Origin: Deinococcus sp. LM3
Lineage (GTDB): Bacteria; Deinococcota; Deinococci; Deinococcales; Deinococcaceae
Length of the DNA: 60,822 nt
Assembly (NCBI RefSeq): GCF_002017875.1
Contig: NZ_MUFV01000007.1
Span: 1-60,822 of the forward strand
Direction of reading: 5' to 3'
Shown here: positions 40,903 to 49,700 of the stretch, piece by piece
Position numbering within the stretch: position 1 is the first letter of the stretch
Layout: every line of letters begins with the position of its first letter
The notes under the pieces: model-generated
Database searches by the model: none
What the model saw: only the letters and a program-made list of their open reading frames with translations
What the model was told of the DNA's origin: nothing
Position numbers and translations under genes: made by a program

Positions 40903-41627
40903 TCTTGGGGTTGCTGAACGCCGCGTCCGCGCAGCTGGATCAGGTCGGCCCGATCATCGCGGACGTTCTGGCCAGCGATCTCGCGCAGCCCGTCACGTTC
41001 CAGCGCTTCGGGCAGCCGCCCGAGCCTCTGCGCGCCCTGATCGGCCAGGAGGAGGACCGCAGCACCGACGCGCCGGAAGTGCACGAGCCCGGCATCAGCA
41101 GCCGCAGTTTCACGGCCCTGCTGCCGTACCACGAGGCGGCCCTCACGCCCGGCTGGACACTCACGGACGCGGGTGGCCGGATCCACGTGCCGGTCGCGCC
41201 AGTCCTGAATCCCGCCGGGCGGAACCTGTTCCTGGTCGCGCGGGTCGCGCCGCTCGTCGAACGCACCCGCGTCCACGACCTGGCATTCGGCGTGCCGAGG
41301 CAGGGCATGGTCCGGGACTCGCTGGGCAACCTCGTCCCCGCTCCCGGCGCCACGCTGGCCATGCAGGCCCGCCTGAGCGCCACCACCGACCCGAAACTCC
41401 GGGACACGGTCGGAGCGGACAACGCGGACCTGGTGCTGATCGGTCGCTGGGGCAGCCTCACCGCGCCTACCAGCCGTCCGGACGGCGTGCGCTGGGGCAG
41501 CCGGTCCCCGCTCGTCATCGACGGGCAGGCCGGGACGCTCACCGTGCAACTCGCCTACCCGGACGAGGACACCGCCACCGAAGCCCAGTTCGGGCAGCGG
41601 TTCCTAGCCCTCTGGAGGACCCCATGA
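40899..41627 (+). CDS. Head-tail joining protein, 242 aa
   Basis: GTGA overlap. Beta-rich (GWTLTDAGGRIHVPVAPVLN, GRNLFLVARVAPLVERTRVH). No named family; the connector gene block gives the context. Confidence 0.5.
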   Translation: MILGLLNAASAQLDQVGPIIADVLASDLAQPVTFQRFGQPPEPLRALIGQEEDRSTDAPEVHEPGISSRSFTALLPYHEAALTPGWTLTDAGGRIHVPVAPVLNPAGRNLFLVARVAPLVERTRVHDLAFGVPRQGMVRDSLGNLVPAPGATLAMQARLSATTDPKLRDTVGADNADLVLIGRWGSLTAPTSRPDGVRWGSRSPLVIDGQAGTLTVQLAYPDEDTATEAQFGQRFLALWRTP

Positions 41628-42019
41628 CCCCACGAAAGAAAGCATCCCCGAAAGCCGACGCGCCGGAATCCACCCTGGACCGCCTGCTCGCCCGCGTCAC
41701 CGTCGAGGACGCCCCCGACCAGGAGGACGCCGCGACCTTCGCTGTGGACCGCGTCACCCGCACCGTCCTCGTCCGCGTGAACCCGGACCTCGTGAACGAC
41801 GAGGCCCGGCACGGGTACCGGCTGCGCGGCGTCCTGAAGCTCGTCCTGAGCGGGTACGCGGCGTACAACAACGACGTCGCCCGCCGGTACGGCCGCTTCG
41901 ACGAGGGCCTCGTGTACGAGCAGGCCGAGTCGGACGCCCTGATGGACCTCGAACCGCTGCTGCACGGGCTGCTGCCGTTCGAAGCGCCGGACGCGCCCGC
42001 CCCGGCCAGCGAGGACTGA
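41624..42019 (+). CDS. Connector-region protein, 131 aa
   Basis: ATGA overlap. Charged N-terminus (RKKASPKADAPESTLDRLLA), then mixed alpha/beta (RVTRTVLVRVNPDLVNDEAR). Unknown role in head-tail joining. Confidence 0.5.
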   Translation: MTPRKKASPKADAPESTLDRLLARVTVEDAPDQEDAATFAVDRVTRTVLVRVNPDLVNDEARHGYRLRGVLKLVLSGYAAYNNDVARRYGRFDEGLVYEQAESDALMDLEPLLHGLLPFEAPDAPAPASED

Positions 42020-42021
42020 CC

Positions 42022-42423
42022 ATGGCCGTGCGCGTCACCACCGACATCCGCCCCATCGAGGACCGGGGCCGCCGCGCCCTGCTCGCCACGGCCGACGCGG
42101 TCGGGAAGCGCGCCGCGCTGCTCATCCGCGCCCGCACCTGGGCGTGGCCCGGCACCACCAACCGCGTGAACGGCGAGGTGGCCGGCCCCAGGCGCAACAT
42201 CGTCGACACCGGCACCCTCGCCCGCAGTCAGCAGGCCCCGCGCCTCACCGGGCCGCTGAACGCCCAGATCACCTGGACGGCCGAGTACGCCGCCGCGATG
42301 TTCCTCGGCGCGGTGTTCCGCAAACGCCGCTACAGCCTCCCCGCCCGCAACGCGCCCGCCCAGGCGCTGCGCAACGTGAACCTCGCGCAGGAATTCGCCC
42401 GCGCGTACCGGCAGGACCCGTGA
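42022..42423 (+). CDS. HK97 gp10-like tail-completion protein, 133 aa
   Basis: A basic helix (RRALLATADAVGKRAALLIR) followed by strands with VDTGTLARSQQAPRL and WTAEYAAAMFLGAVFRKRRY, the pattern of HK97 gp10-like proteins (AGxLxxS then YAxxxExG). It connects tail to head. Confidence 0.65.
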   Translation: MAVRVTTDIRPIEDRGRRALLATADAVGKRAALLIRARTWAWPGTTNRVNGEVAGPRRNIVDTGTLARSQQAPRLTGPLNAQITWTAEYAAAMFLGAVFRKRRYSLPARNAPAQALRNVNLAQEFARAYRQDP

Positions 42424-42797
42424 AGCAACCCACCCCCCTCCAGCTGCGCGAGGCGGTCGAGGCGGCCCTGCGGGACGGGGACGTCACGCCCGGGACGTAC
42501 ACCTGGCCGAACGGCGCGCAGACGCCGGCTCTGTACACCGGAGACCCGCCCGAAGGGGTGACCGTCACCGGCCTGGAAGTCCTGATTCCCGCCACGCCCG
42601 ACAGCGACGTGATCAGCACCTTCGCCGGCGCGATCACCATCGACCGGTACCCGATCCGCGCGGTCGCGCACGACGGGCAGAGCCTCACGCCGTTCTTCAC
42701 CGCTCTGGCCAGCGCCTTCCGCAGCGTCGCCGCCCCGCAGGTCCTGCAGGCCACTGACCGCTACCCCGACCAGATCCTCGTCACCGTCACTCCCTGA
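42420..42797 (+). CDS. Tail terminator-like protein, 125 aa
   Basis: GTG 42420 overlaps the preceding stop. TPLQLREAVEAALRDGDV at the start and strands such as GAITIDRYPIRAVAHDG suit the tail-terminator family that caps the tail tube. Position supports it. Confidence 0.6.
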   Translation: MKQPTPLQLREAVEAALRDGDVTPGTYTWPNGAQTPALYTGDPPEGVTVTGLEVLIPATPDSDVISTFAGAITIDRYPIRAVAHDGQSLTPFFTALASAFRSVAAPQVLQATDRYPDQILVTVTP

Positions 42798-42831
42798 GCC
42801 GCGCGCTCATCCCCTTCAGGAGGGAACCACC

Positions 42832-43308
42832 ATGGGTTACACCGCCGCAGAACTGAAAGAAAAGATCACCCTCGGCCGCGACAGCATCTTCCGCGTCGCC
42901 CCCCTCGGAGTGAACGGCGCCATGCCCGCCGCCGCCGCGTACAAGGAACTCTGCCTCGCCAGCGAAGTCACCGTCGGCTTCGAGAACCGCACCATCAGCT
43001 TCCAGAACTTCTGCACCGGCGGCGACGAGATCGAAATCCCCGTCGGCAGCACCGGCAGCGTCGACCTGAGCGAAATGCAGTGGATCGAGGACGACGAGGC
43101 GCTCGTGATCATGGAGACCGCCGCGCGTGACCTGACCCCCATCGCGTTCGAGTACCTGCCCGCCGGGGCCGGCACCGGCAAGACCGTGTACCGCGGGATC
43201 ATGGACGTCAAGAGCTGGAAGGTGAAGAGCGCCAGCGACGGCACCGTCACCGTCGAAAGCCCCACCCTCGGCGCGCCCGGCAAGCCCGAGAAAGGCACCC
43301 TGGTCTGA
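42832..43308 (+). CDS. Major tail tube protein, 158 aa
   Basis: GGAGGG precedes the ATG. Strand-rich (SEVTVGFENRTISFQNFCTG, DEIEIPVGSTGSVDLSEMQW, RGIMDVKSWKVKSASDGT), as in siphovirus tail tube proteins. It lies just before the tail chaperone genes. Confidence 0.75.
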   Translation: MGYTAAELKEKITLGRDSIFRVAPLGVNGAMPAAAAYKELCLASEVTVGFENRTISFQNFCTGGDEIEIPVGSTGSVDLSEMQWIEDDEALVIMETAARDLTPIAFEYLPAGAGTGKTVYRGIMDVKSWKVKSASDGTVTVESPTLGAPGKPEKGTLV

Positions 43309-43541
43309 TGATCTGGCGCGACACCTGGGACGGCACGCCCGGGGTCGTCGTCATCACGGAACACGCCGAGGAGGACGGGCAGCTGGACGCCGTTCTCCTC
43401 GGCCTGCGCCTGGACACTCTCCCCGCCACCGCCCACGTCACCAACGAGCACGGCCGCGCCCTGTGCGTCCAGCTGCCCCGTGACGTGGAGCCCTTCAGTC
43501 TCAACACCCGCGTCACCCTGACCGTGGAGGTCACAACATGA
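43308..43541 (+). CDS. Small tail-region protein, 77 aa
   Basis: ATG shares a base with the previous stop. Beta-rich (PGVVVITEHAEEDGQLDAVL, NTRVTLTVEVTT). Unknown. Confidence 0.5.
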   Translation: MIWRDTWDGTPGVVVITEHAEEDGQLDAVLLGLRLDTLPATAHVTNEHGRALCVQLPRDVEPFSLNTRVTLTVEVTT

Positions 43542-44218
43542 GAAGCCAGAAATTTGCCTTTGGTACCAACACCCGCCGCGCCCTGCCGTTCACCGTCGCC
43601 GGCGAGACGTTCTTCGCGCACCCCCTGACCGCCGACGAGGACCTCACCCTCGCGGACATCGCCGACCGCTACGACCTCGACGCCCTGAGCGGCGCGGTCC
43701 TCGCCCCGTTCATGACTGAGATGGCCGGCATGCTCGCCCAGATCCTCCAGACCCGCGTGCAGGGCAATGCCCTCATCCCCGCCGAGTGGGTCCTGACGAA
43801 CGTCGGCCTCAGCACGCAGACGCCCATCCTGGATCTGCTGCGCACCGGCAAGCGCCCCGAACAGCCGCTGGAACTCACGTCCTGGCTCGACGAGCCGTTC
43901 AGCATCCAGGACCGCGCCTTCACCGCCCGGCCCCTGAACTTCGCGGAACACATCCGCCTCGGCAGTCTCCCCGAGGACGGCACCAGCCGCGAAGTCGCGC
44001 AGGGTAGCGCCGCCCTGATCGCCGAGTACCTCGACGCCCGCACCCACGAGGCTGGCGAGCCCGTCACCGCCGCGTGGCTCACCGCGAACGTCACCGCCAA
44101 CGAACTCGGGCAGATCCTCAGCCTCCTCCAGAACGGCCCGGAGGCCCTCGACCCAAACGCCGACCGCCCCGAGGAGGGCAGCCCGCCCAGCGAGGCGGAC
44201 GCGTCCAGCACATCCTGA
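43538..44218 (+). CDS. Tail assembly chaperone, short form, 226 aa
   Basis: ATGA overlap. It starts with the strand-rich RRALPFTVAGETFFAHPLTA and continues helical, as in lambda gpG-type chaperones. Near its end CCCAAAC (44152-44158) is a canonical -1 slippery site, giving an extended form through 44619. The chaperone coats the tape measure during tail assembly. Confidence 0.8.
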   Translation: MRSQKFAFGTNTRRALPFTVAGETFFAHPLTADEDLTLADIADRYDLDALSGAVLAPFMTEMAGMLAQILQTRVQGNALIPAEWVLTNVGLSTQTPILDLLRTGKRPEQPLELTSWLDEPFSIQDRAFTARPLNFAEHIRLGSLPEDGTSREVAQGSAALIAEYLDARTHEAGEPVTAAWLTANVTANELGQILSLLQNGPEALDPNADRPEEGSPPSEADASSTS

Positions 44219-44619
44219 GCGTCCTCGCCGCTTACGGCGAACGCTACGGCACCGACCCCGCCACCCTCCTCGACCGGCCCATCGCGCAACTCGAAGCGCT
44301 CGTCGAGGAAGGCCACTACCTGCGGTACATCGAGCACCGCCCGCTGTACCAGCTGCTCGCCACGTACCTCAACGGGCACGGCGGCAAGGACCCCCAGGCG
44401 AAGAAGGTCCCGCGCTCGCGCCTCTTCTCGCCCGAGGAACTCATGCCGCCCCACCTGATCCCCGACGACCTGCGCCCCTTCCGGTTCACGCCCGGCGAAG
44501 CGCAGGCCATCCTGGCCGCCCTGCCGCACCTGAAGCCCGGTGGGAACTGGGTGTTCCAGGCGCTCGTGAACAAGATCATGCCGTTCGACGAGATCAAAGC
44601 CAACGCTCTGCTGCCTTAA
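43538..44619 (+). CDS. Tail assembly chaperone, frameshifted long form (gpGT-like)
   Basis: Slipping by -1 at 44152-44158 reads on as RVQHILSVLAAYGERYGTD, TLLDRPIAQLEALVEEGHYL, and RYIEHRPLYQLLATYLNGHG to ALLP at TAA 44617-44619, about 360 residues. No independent start with a ribosome site exists for the second part. This G/GT arrangement is conserved in siphophages. The low-GC insert begins right after it. Confidence 0.75.
44152..44158 (+). promoter_or_regulatory. Programmed -1 frameshift heptamer CCCAAAC
   Basis: C CCA AAC is in phase with the chaperone frame (CCA at 44153-44155, AAC at 44156-44158) and lies 57 nt before the TGA. GC-rich sequence follows that could form a pausing structure. 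Confidence 0.75.
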
Positions 44620-44698
44620 AAGGCACCTCTTGCTGATCTGCTCAATAATATTAAGCGGCATGATTTGTATTTAAAAATAATGATAAATAAAATTAGTA

Positions 44699-46261
44699 CT
44701 ACTCAAAAAATGAATATATCACACCCCTGTCACTGAAAGAGCTGCTGGAAATTTCTAGATCTCCATAACCAATATAGCGACTAAGCCTGCTGTTCCAGAC
44801 TACTTTTGAAAGAGTAGTTCGACCGTTCTCATAGTTAGATGGTCTAGAGAAATTAAATCTCTTGCTCTTACCCGATTCATCTATCTCAACTGCTGTTGAT
44901 TCGCCGCGGGTGTATGAATCGTATAGCACGATATTCTGATTCTTTAGCTCTAGTTCATCAAAAAGTACATCCTTATCACTATCAAGATTCAGTCGGCCGC
45001 TTTCCCCGAAGGAAGTAACCGCTTCGCCATTTTTGTTTAGTTTAATGATAGCTCGATTTAGATTTTTCGTCCTTCCGAAAATTACTATTTGATCTCGTGA
45101 ATCTATTTCGGTGTCAATCAAAATATCCTCACTTGACCCTAAATCGATATCCAGCTTCCCTTGTTTGCCGAATTTGCCATCCAGTGTGCCGTTTTCTAGA
45201 ATTTTTATGATCGATATATTTTGATCTACCTCACCGCTGACATATGAGAATACTATTTCCCCTCCTGAAAGTGCTCGAATCTTATTATAATGACGCAGAT
45301 GAGATGCTATGTTTAGTGTAACGGAACTAAAAGTATTATCATACGTACCATCTGGATTAAGTCTAAATATGCTGGTTGTATCATACTGAGTGTTGTGTAT
45401 AGAGACTAATACCCTTCCCTTTGAATCCATATCAGTGGATAGCACTGGAAAAAATGCTTTTGACAACTTTAAAATTCCGTTTGATTCATATGAAGTGTCT
45501 ATAGATCCGTTGCTTAAAAGTCTAATAACACCAAAGTACTCACCATAATATCCAAATACTAGCAGCTTTCCGTCTGCGGCTTCATATATCTCCACTCCTC
45601 TTTCATCGTTATCGCTGGGATTAACTACGACATGGCCGTCTGAGCCAAACGTTTTGTCAATTATCCCAGATTCACTAAATCTTGAAATGGTGAATGCAAT
45701 ATCGGTTCCGCGTGACAGTTGGGTGTACCCGAGAGCCAATACTCGTCCCCTAGTATCAAAAGTAATATCCGAAGCAGCATTGCTGATTGCTCCTGAGGGA
45801 ATAGGCAATGCAGCCAGACCATTGCTGCCGAATGACGAATTGTATAAGCCTGATACGGCTGGTTTAATTGAGACCATGATTGGCAAATTCTTAACTAAAT
45901 CGCCAATTCTAGCTGATATTGTTCCTCTGACGATTCCTAGATTGGCTTTATCTGTCGCTCTTAGGGTAACTAGGCGCCGTCCTGAGGAATCTTTAGGCGC
46001 AATATTTACTACCTCGATTCCGGAGCCATTTTCCATAACGATTTCTAATTCGAAAAGACTTGGTGCATTGTTATTATTTTGCATCAGGGAGACGGCAAAA
46101 CTCGCGTCACCCCCTCTTGCTATTTCGATTGAGGTAGGGAAGTTAAATTGAATATCGGCTTGTGGAGGGGCGGGAGGTGTGGGTTCGGGGCTCGATCCTC
46201 CTCCGCATGCTGAAAGTGACAAAGCAAGGCAAACTGCCAGAGTGGTTTTTGTGTATTTCAC
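44699..46261 (-). CDS. Low-GC lipoprotein with delta-60-like repeats, 520 aa
   Basis: The lipoprotein signal LALSLSACGGG (Cys near 19) is followed by a short Pro-rich tether. Residues about 140-500 are WD/NHL-like beta-propeller repeats of delta-60 type: SFGSNGLAALPIPSG, TFGSDGHVVVNPSDNDE, SYESNGILKLSK, KFGKQGKLDIDL, SFGESGRLNLDS. It would sit at the cell envelope and may bind a surface ligand. Its base composition is far below that of its neighbours, and it runs against the tail genes. This is a recent acquisition inside the tail operon. Confidence 0.75.
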   Translation of the reverse strand: MKYTKTTLAVCLALSLSACGGGSSPEPTPPAPPQADIQFNFPTSIEIARGGDASFAVSLMQNNNNAPSLFELEIVMENGSGIEVVNIAPKDSSGRRLVTLRATDKANLGIVRGTISARIGDLVKNLPIMVSIKPAVSGLYNSSFGSNGLAALPIPSGAISNAASDITFDTRGRVLALGYTQLSRGTDIAFTISRFSESGIIDKTFGSDGHVVVNPSDNDERGVEIYEAADGKLLVFGYYGEYFGVIRLLSNGSIDTSYESNGILKLSKAFFPVLSTDMDSKGRVLVSIHNTQYDTTSIFRLNPDGTYDNTFSSVTLNIASHLRHYNKIRALSGGEIVFSYVSGEVDQNISIIKILENGTLDGKFGKQGKLDIDLGSSEDILIDTEIDSRDQIVIFGRTKNLNRAIIKLNKNGEAVTSFGESGRLNLDSDKDVLFDELELKNQNIVLYDSYTRGESTAVEIDESGKSKRFNFSRPSNYENGRTTLSKVVWNSRLSRYIGYGDLEISSSSFSDRGVIYSFFE

Positions 46262-46740
46262 CCCTTGATTTTTGCACGCTTCGCAAAATTGCGTTTCCTC
46301 AATTGCCGTGATGGGACCACAGGACAGCCTGGAGTGCTAAGAGGCTATTGGTAGTCCGTTGACTCTGGATGGGGTTGACGTCCAGCACGCGTTTTGCGAG
46401 AGATGTCGATATCAGCCTTCATTCCGTGTGGGACGCAATGATCGGAGGAGTCAACGGACTACCAATAGGCGTGATGTCTCAAACCATGCACCGATTGACT
46501 CTTGTTTTCGATCTGCTGATACCGGCCACGAAGACAGGCCGAAAATCGTCCCAGACGACCTTAATCGCGCTTGCGGTGCGAATGCTTGGCAAGGCAATAC
46601 GCTGCAGCGTAAATAGTCAAAATCCGTCTCACATGTTGTTTGAGGCGACTCCACGCCGTCTCATCGTGCTGCCATTGCCGTTTTCTCATGCTGCTAATCG
46701 TCTGATTGCCCCTTCCTGCTCTCTGGAGGTTCCACCGCAT
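46262..46740. other. 479-bp region with a 21-bp inverted repeat
   Basis: 46345-46365 is repeated inverted and perfect at 46448-46468, with an 82-nt spacer. The 124-bp unit could be a MITE or solo IS ends. The rest holds short frames without ribosome sites until CTGGAGG before ATG 46741. It separates the lipoprotein promoter from the tape-measure gene. Confidence 0.5.
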
Positions 46741-49700
46741 GACCAACGTCGGATCTGCCCGCATCGACCTCACGCTGATCACCACGGCCGCGAAAGCCAG
46801 TCTGACCGCGTTCGCGAACGCTGCCCGCGCCGAACTGCAGGCGATCTCCAAACCCGTCCGCATCAACGTGAAGGCCGACCCGGCCCAACTGCGCGGCCAG
46901 GTGGACGGCGTGAAAGCCGCGTTCCGGAACCTGAACACCGACCTGAAAAGCCTCCTGCGGGTGGACGTCAGCGCCCTGAAAGGCGTCATCAGCCGGATCG
47001 GTAAGCAGATCACGGACCTGACCGCCCTGGAAGGCCGGATCCGCAGCCTCGGCGGCGGCCCTGGCGGGGGCGGCGGCAACGGGGCCGGTGGCGGCGGCCC
47101 GGGCGTCAGCAACGCCTACGCCTCGCAACTCCGCGCCCTGCAGGCCGACCTGAAGAACAGCGTCCTGAACACAGCTCAGTTCGATCAGGCGACCCGCAAC
47201 CTGAAGGCCACCATCGACGCGGAGATCGCCAGCCTGCGGGGCCTCGGTCCCCTCACGCAGAGTCAGCAGGCCCGCCTGGACGCCCTGCGGAATAGCAGTG
47301 GCCAGGCCGCCACCGCTCTGAAGGGACTGGCGGACGCCCAGGCCCGCGCCGCCCGTGAAGCGGCCCGTGGTGCCGAGCGCGCCCAGTCGGAGGCCGTCGC
47401 GAAACTCGGCCGTGACCTCCAGAGCCTCAAGGGTCAGTACGACCGGGGCGAGGTCAGCCTCCGCACGTACCTGCGCGGCATCCAGGGCATCGAACGGGAC
47501 GGCCGCGCCATGGCCGCCACCCTGACGGCCGGCAGCCGCGAGGCCGCGAACCTCGAACGGACCATGAAGGGCCTGACGCAGGCCACCCGGAACATCAACG
47601 CGCAGAGCATCACCAAGATCCGCGCCGACATGGCCGCCGCCCGCGCCGAGTTCGAACGCGCCACGGCCGCCGCCGGACGCTTCGCCGACAAGCGTGCCGC
47701 CGTGCAGGCCTTCGAAGCCGAGATGAAGCGCCTGGAAGGGCAGATCGCCGCCGTGGGCCGCCGCACGACCACCACGACCGCGCAGATGGCGAACTGAGCC
47801 GCATGAGTGGCCAGATCCGCTCGAACCTGAACAGCCTGAACAACAACCCCAGCGGCGCCGGGTTCGCCGGAGGCATCATGGCTGCCCTGCGCCAGCTGCC
47901 GCAGTTCGCGCAGATCGCCGGGGGCAGCCTCGGCGCGGCCGCCGCGCAGGCCGGAACGCTCGGCAGCAGCCTCAGCGGCGTCGGCGCGGTGGGCGGACCC
48001 GTCGCCATTGCCATCGCCGCCGTCACGGCCGCCGTGGTCGCGCTGGGCGTCGCGATCGCCGCGAGCGTCAAGACGGCCGCGCAGTTCGAGCAGGTCCTCG
48101 CGGACATCCGCACCCTGACGCAACCCACCGCCGAGCAGCTGCGCCAGCTGACGGCCGCCACGTTCGACATCGGCAAACCCCTCGGGGTCGGGGCGCGCGA
48201 CGCGGCCGGCGCGGTCCTGGAACTGAACCGCGCGGGCCTGAGCGCCACCGACGTGATCGGCGGGGGCCTCAAGGGCGCCCTGGAACTCGCCGGGGCGGCC
48301 GGGATCACTGCCGCCGAGGGCGGGAAGCTCGCCGTGAGCGCCATGACGGCCTTCGGGCTGCAGGCGCCGCAGCTGTCCACCGTCGCGGACGTGTTCGCGA
48401 ACTTCAGCAACAAGACCTTCCTCGGCGCGCAGGACCTGAGCCTCGCGATCGCGGCGGTCGGTCCGGTCGCGCGCGACGCGGGCCTGAGCCTCGAGCAGTT
48501 CACGGGCACCATGGCCACCCTCGCGCAGGGCGGATTCAAGAACATGTCGGACGCCGGCACGTCGCTCAAGACCATGCTGCTGTCCCTGACCGCGCCGGTC
48601 GAGACGGGCGCCAAGGCCCTCGCGGCCCTGAACGTCAGCGCCTTCGACGGGGCCGGGCAGATGCGGCCCTGAACGACGTCCTGAAAGACCTCAAGGCCAA
48701 ACTGGTGGACCTGACGCCGCAGGCGCAGAAGCAGCTGCTCCGGCAGATCTTCGGTCAGGACGCCCTGCGCGCCGCGCAGATCCTCCTGCGCGAAGGCCCG
48801 AAAGCCATCGAGGCGAACACCGAGGCGATGAAGAAACAGGGCGAAGCCGCCCGCGTCGCCCGCGAACGTCTCGAGTCCCTCCAGGGCGCCGGGAAGCAGT
48901 TCGGCGCGGCGTTCGAGCAGGTCAAGATCCAGATCGGCACGCCGTTCCTCGCGGCGCTCGCCGCCATCGTGCGCGGCGCCACCCAGGCCGTCGAGGCGTT
49001 CAGCGGCATGATCACCCTCTCACAGGAAGGGAAGGGTGCGTTCGGGCAGCTGGCCGACTCGGCCCGCACCGCCATGACCGGCCTGGGCAGCATCGTCACG
49101 ACCGTCTTCGCCGGCATCCGTGTCGTGTGGGATTCGGTGCTGTACCCCGTTCTGAAGGTCCTCTGGGAAGTGTGGACGGTCATCCAGACCGCCGCGACCG
49201 TCGCGCTCGGCATCCTGCTGAACGTCGTGAACGGCGTGTTCCAGGGGGTCATCGCCGCCATCGGGTCGCTGCTGTCCGCGTTCGGCGTCGGGCAGGGCGG
49301 CATCACCCTCAGCCTGCAGGGCATCGCGGACGCCGCCACGCGCGGCGCCGGCATTGCCCGCCTGGCGCTGGTCGCCCTCGGGCGGTTCGTGGCCAGCCTC
49401 CCGGACGTGTTCAAGCTCGCCGGACCGGCATTGGCACGATCCTCGCCGGGGTCGTGAAGCTCATCCAGGCGTTCGGGCAGGGCGCACGCGCCGTGTTCGT
49501 CGCCGCCGGCGGGTACGTCGGTGCGTTCGCCGCGAGCGTCGGCCGGAACGTGCAGGGCGTCGGCCTGATCATCAAAGGGCTGGCCGGGGTGTTCGGGGCG
49601 CTGCTGCTGGCCGTCCGGAACGCGTTCGTCACGCAGGCCGGGCAGGTCCTCGCGGCCGGCATCCGCCTGTACGGGCAGTTCAGTGACGGCGTGAGCCGGG

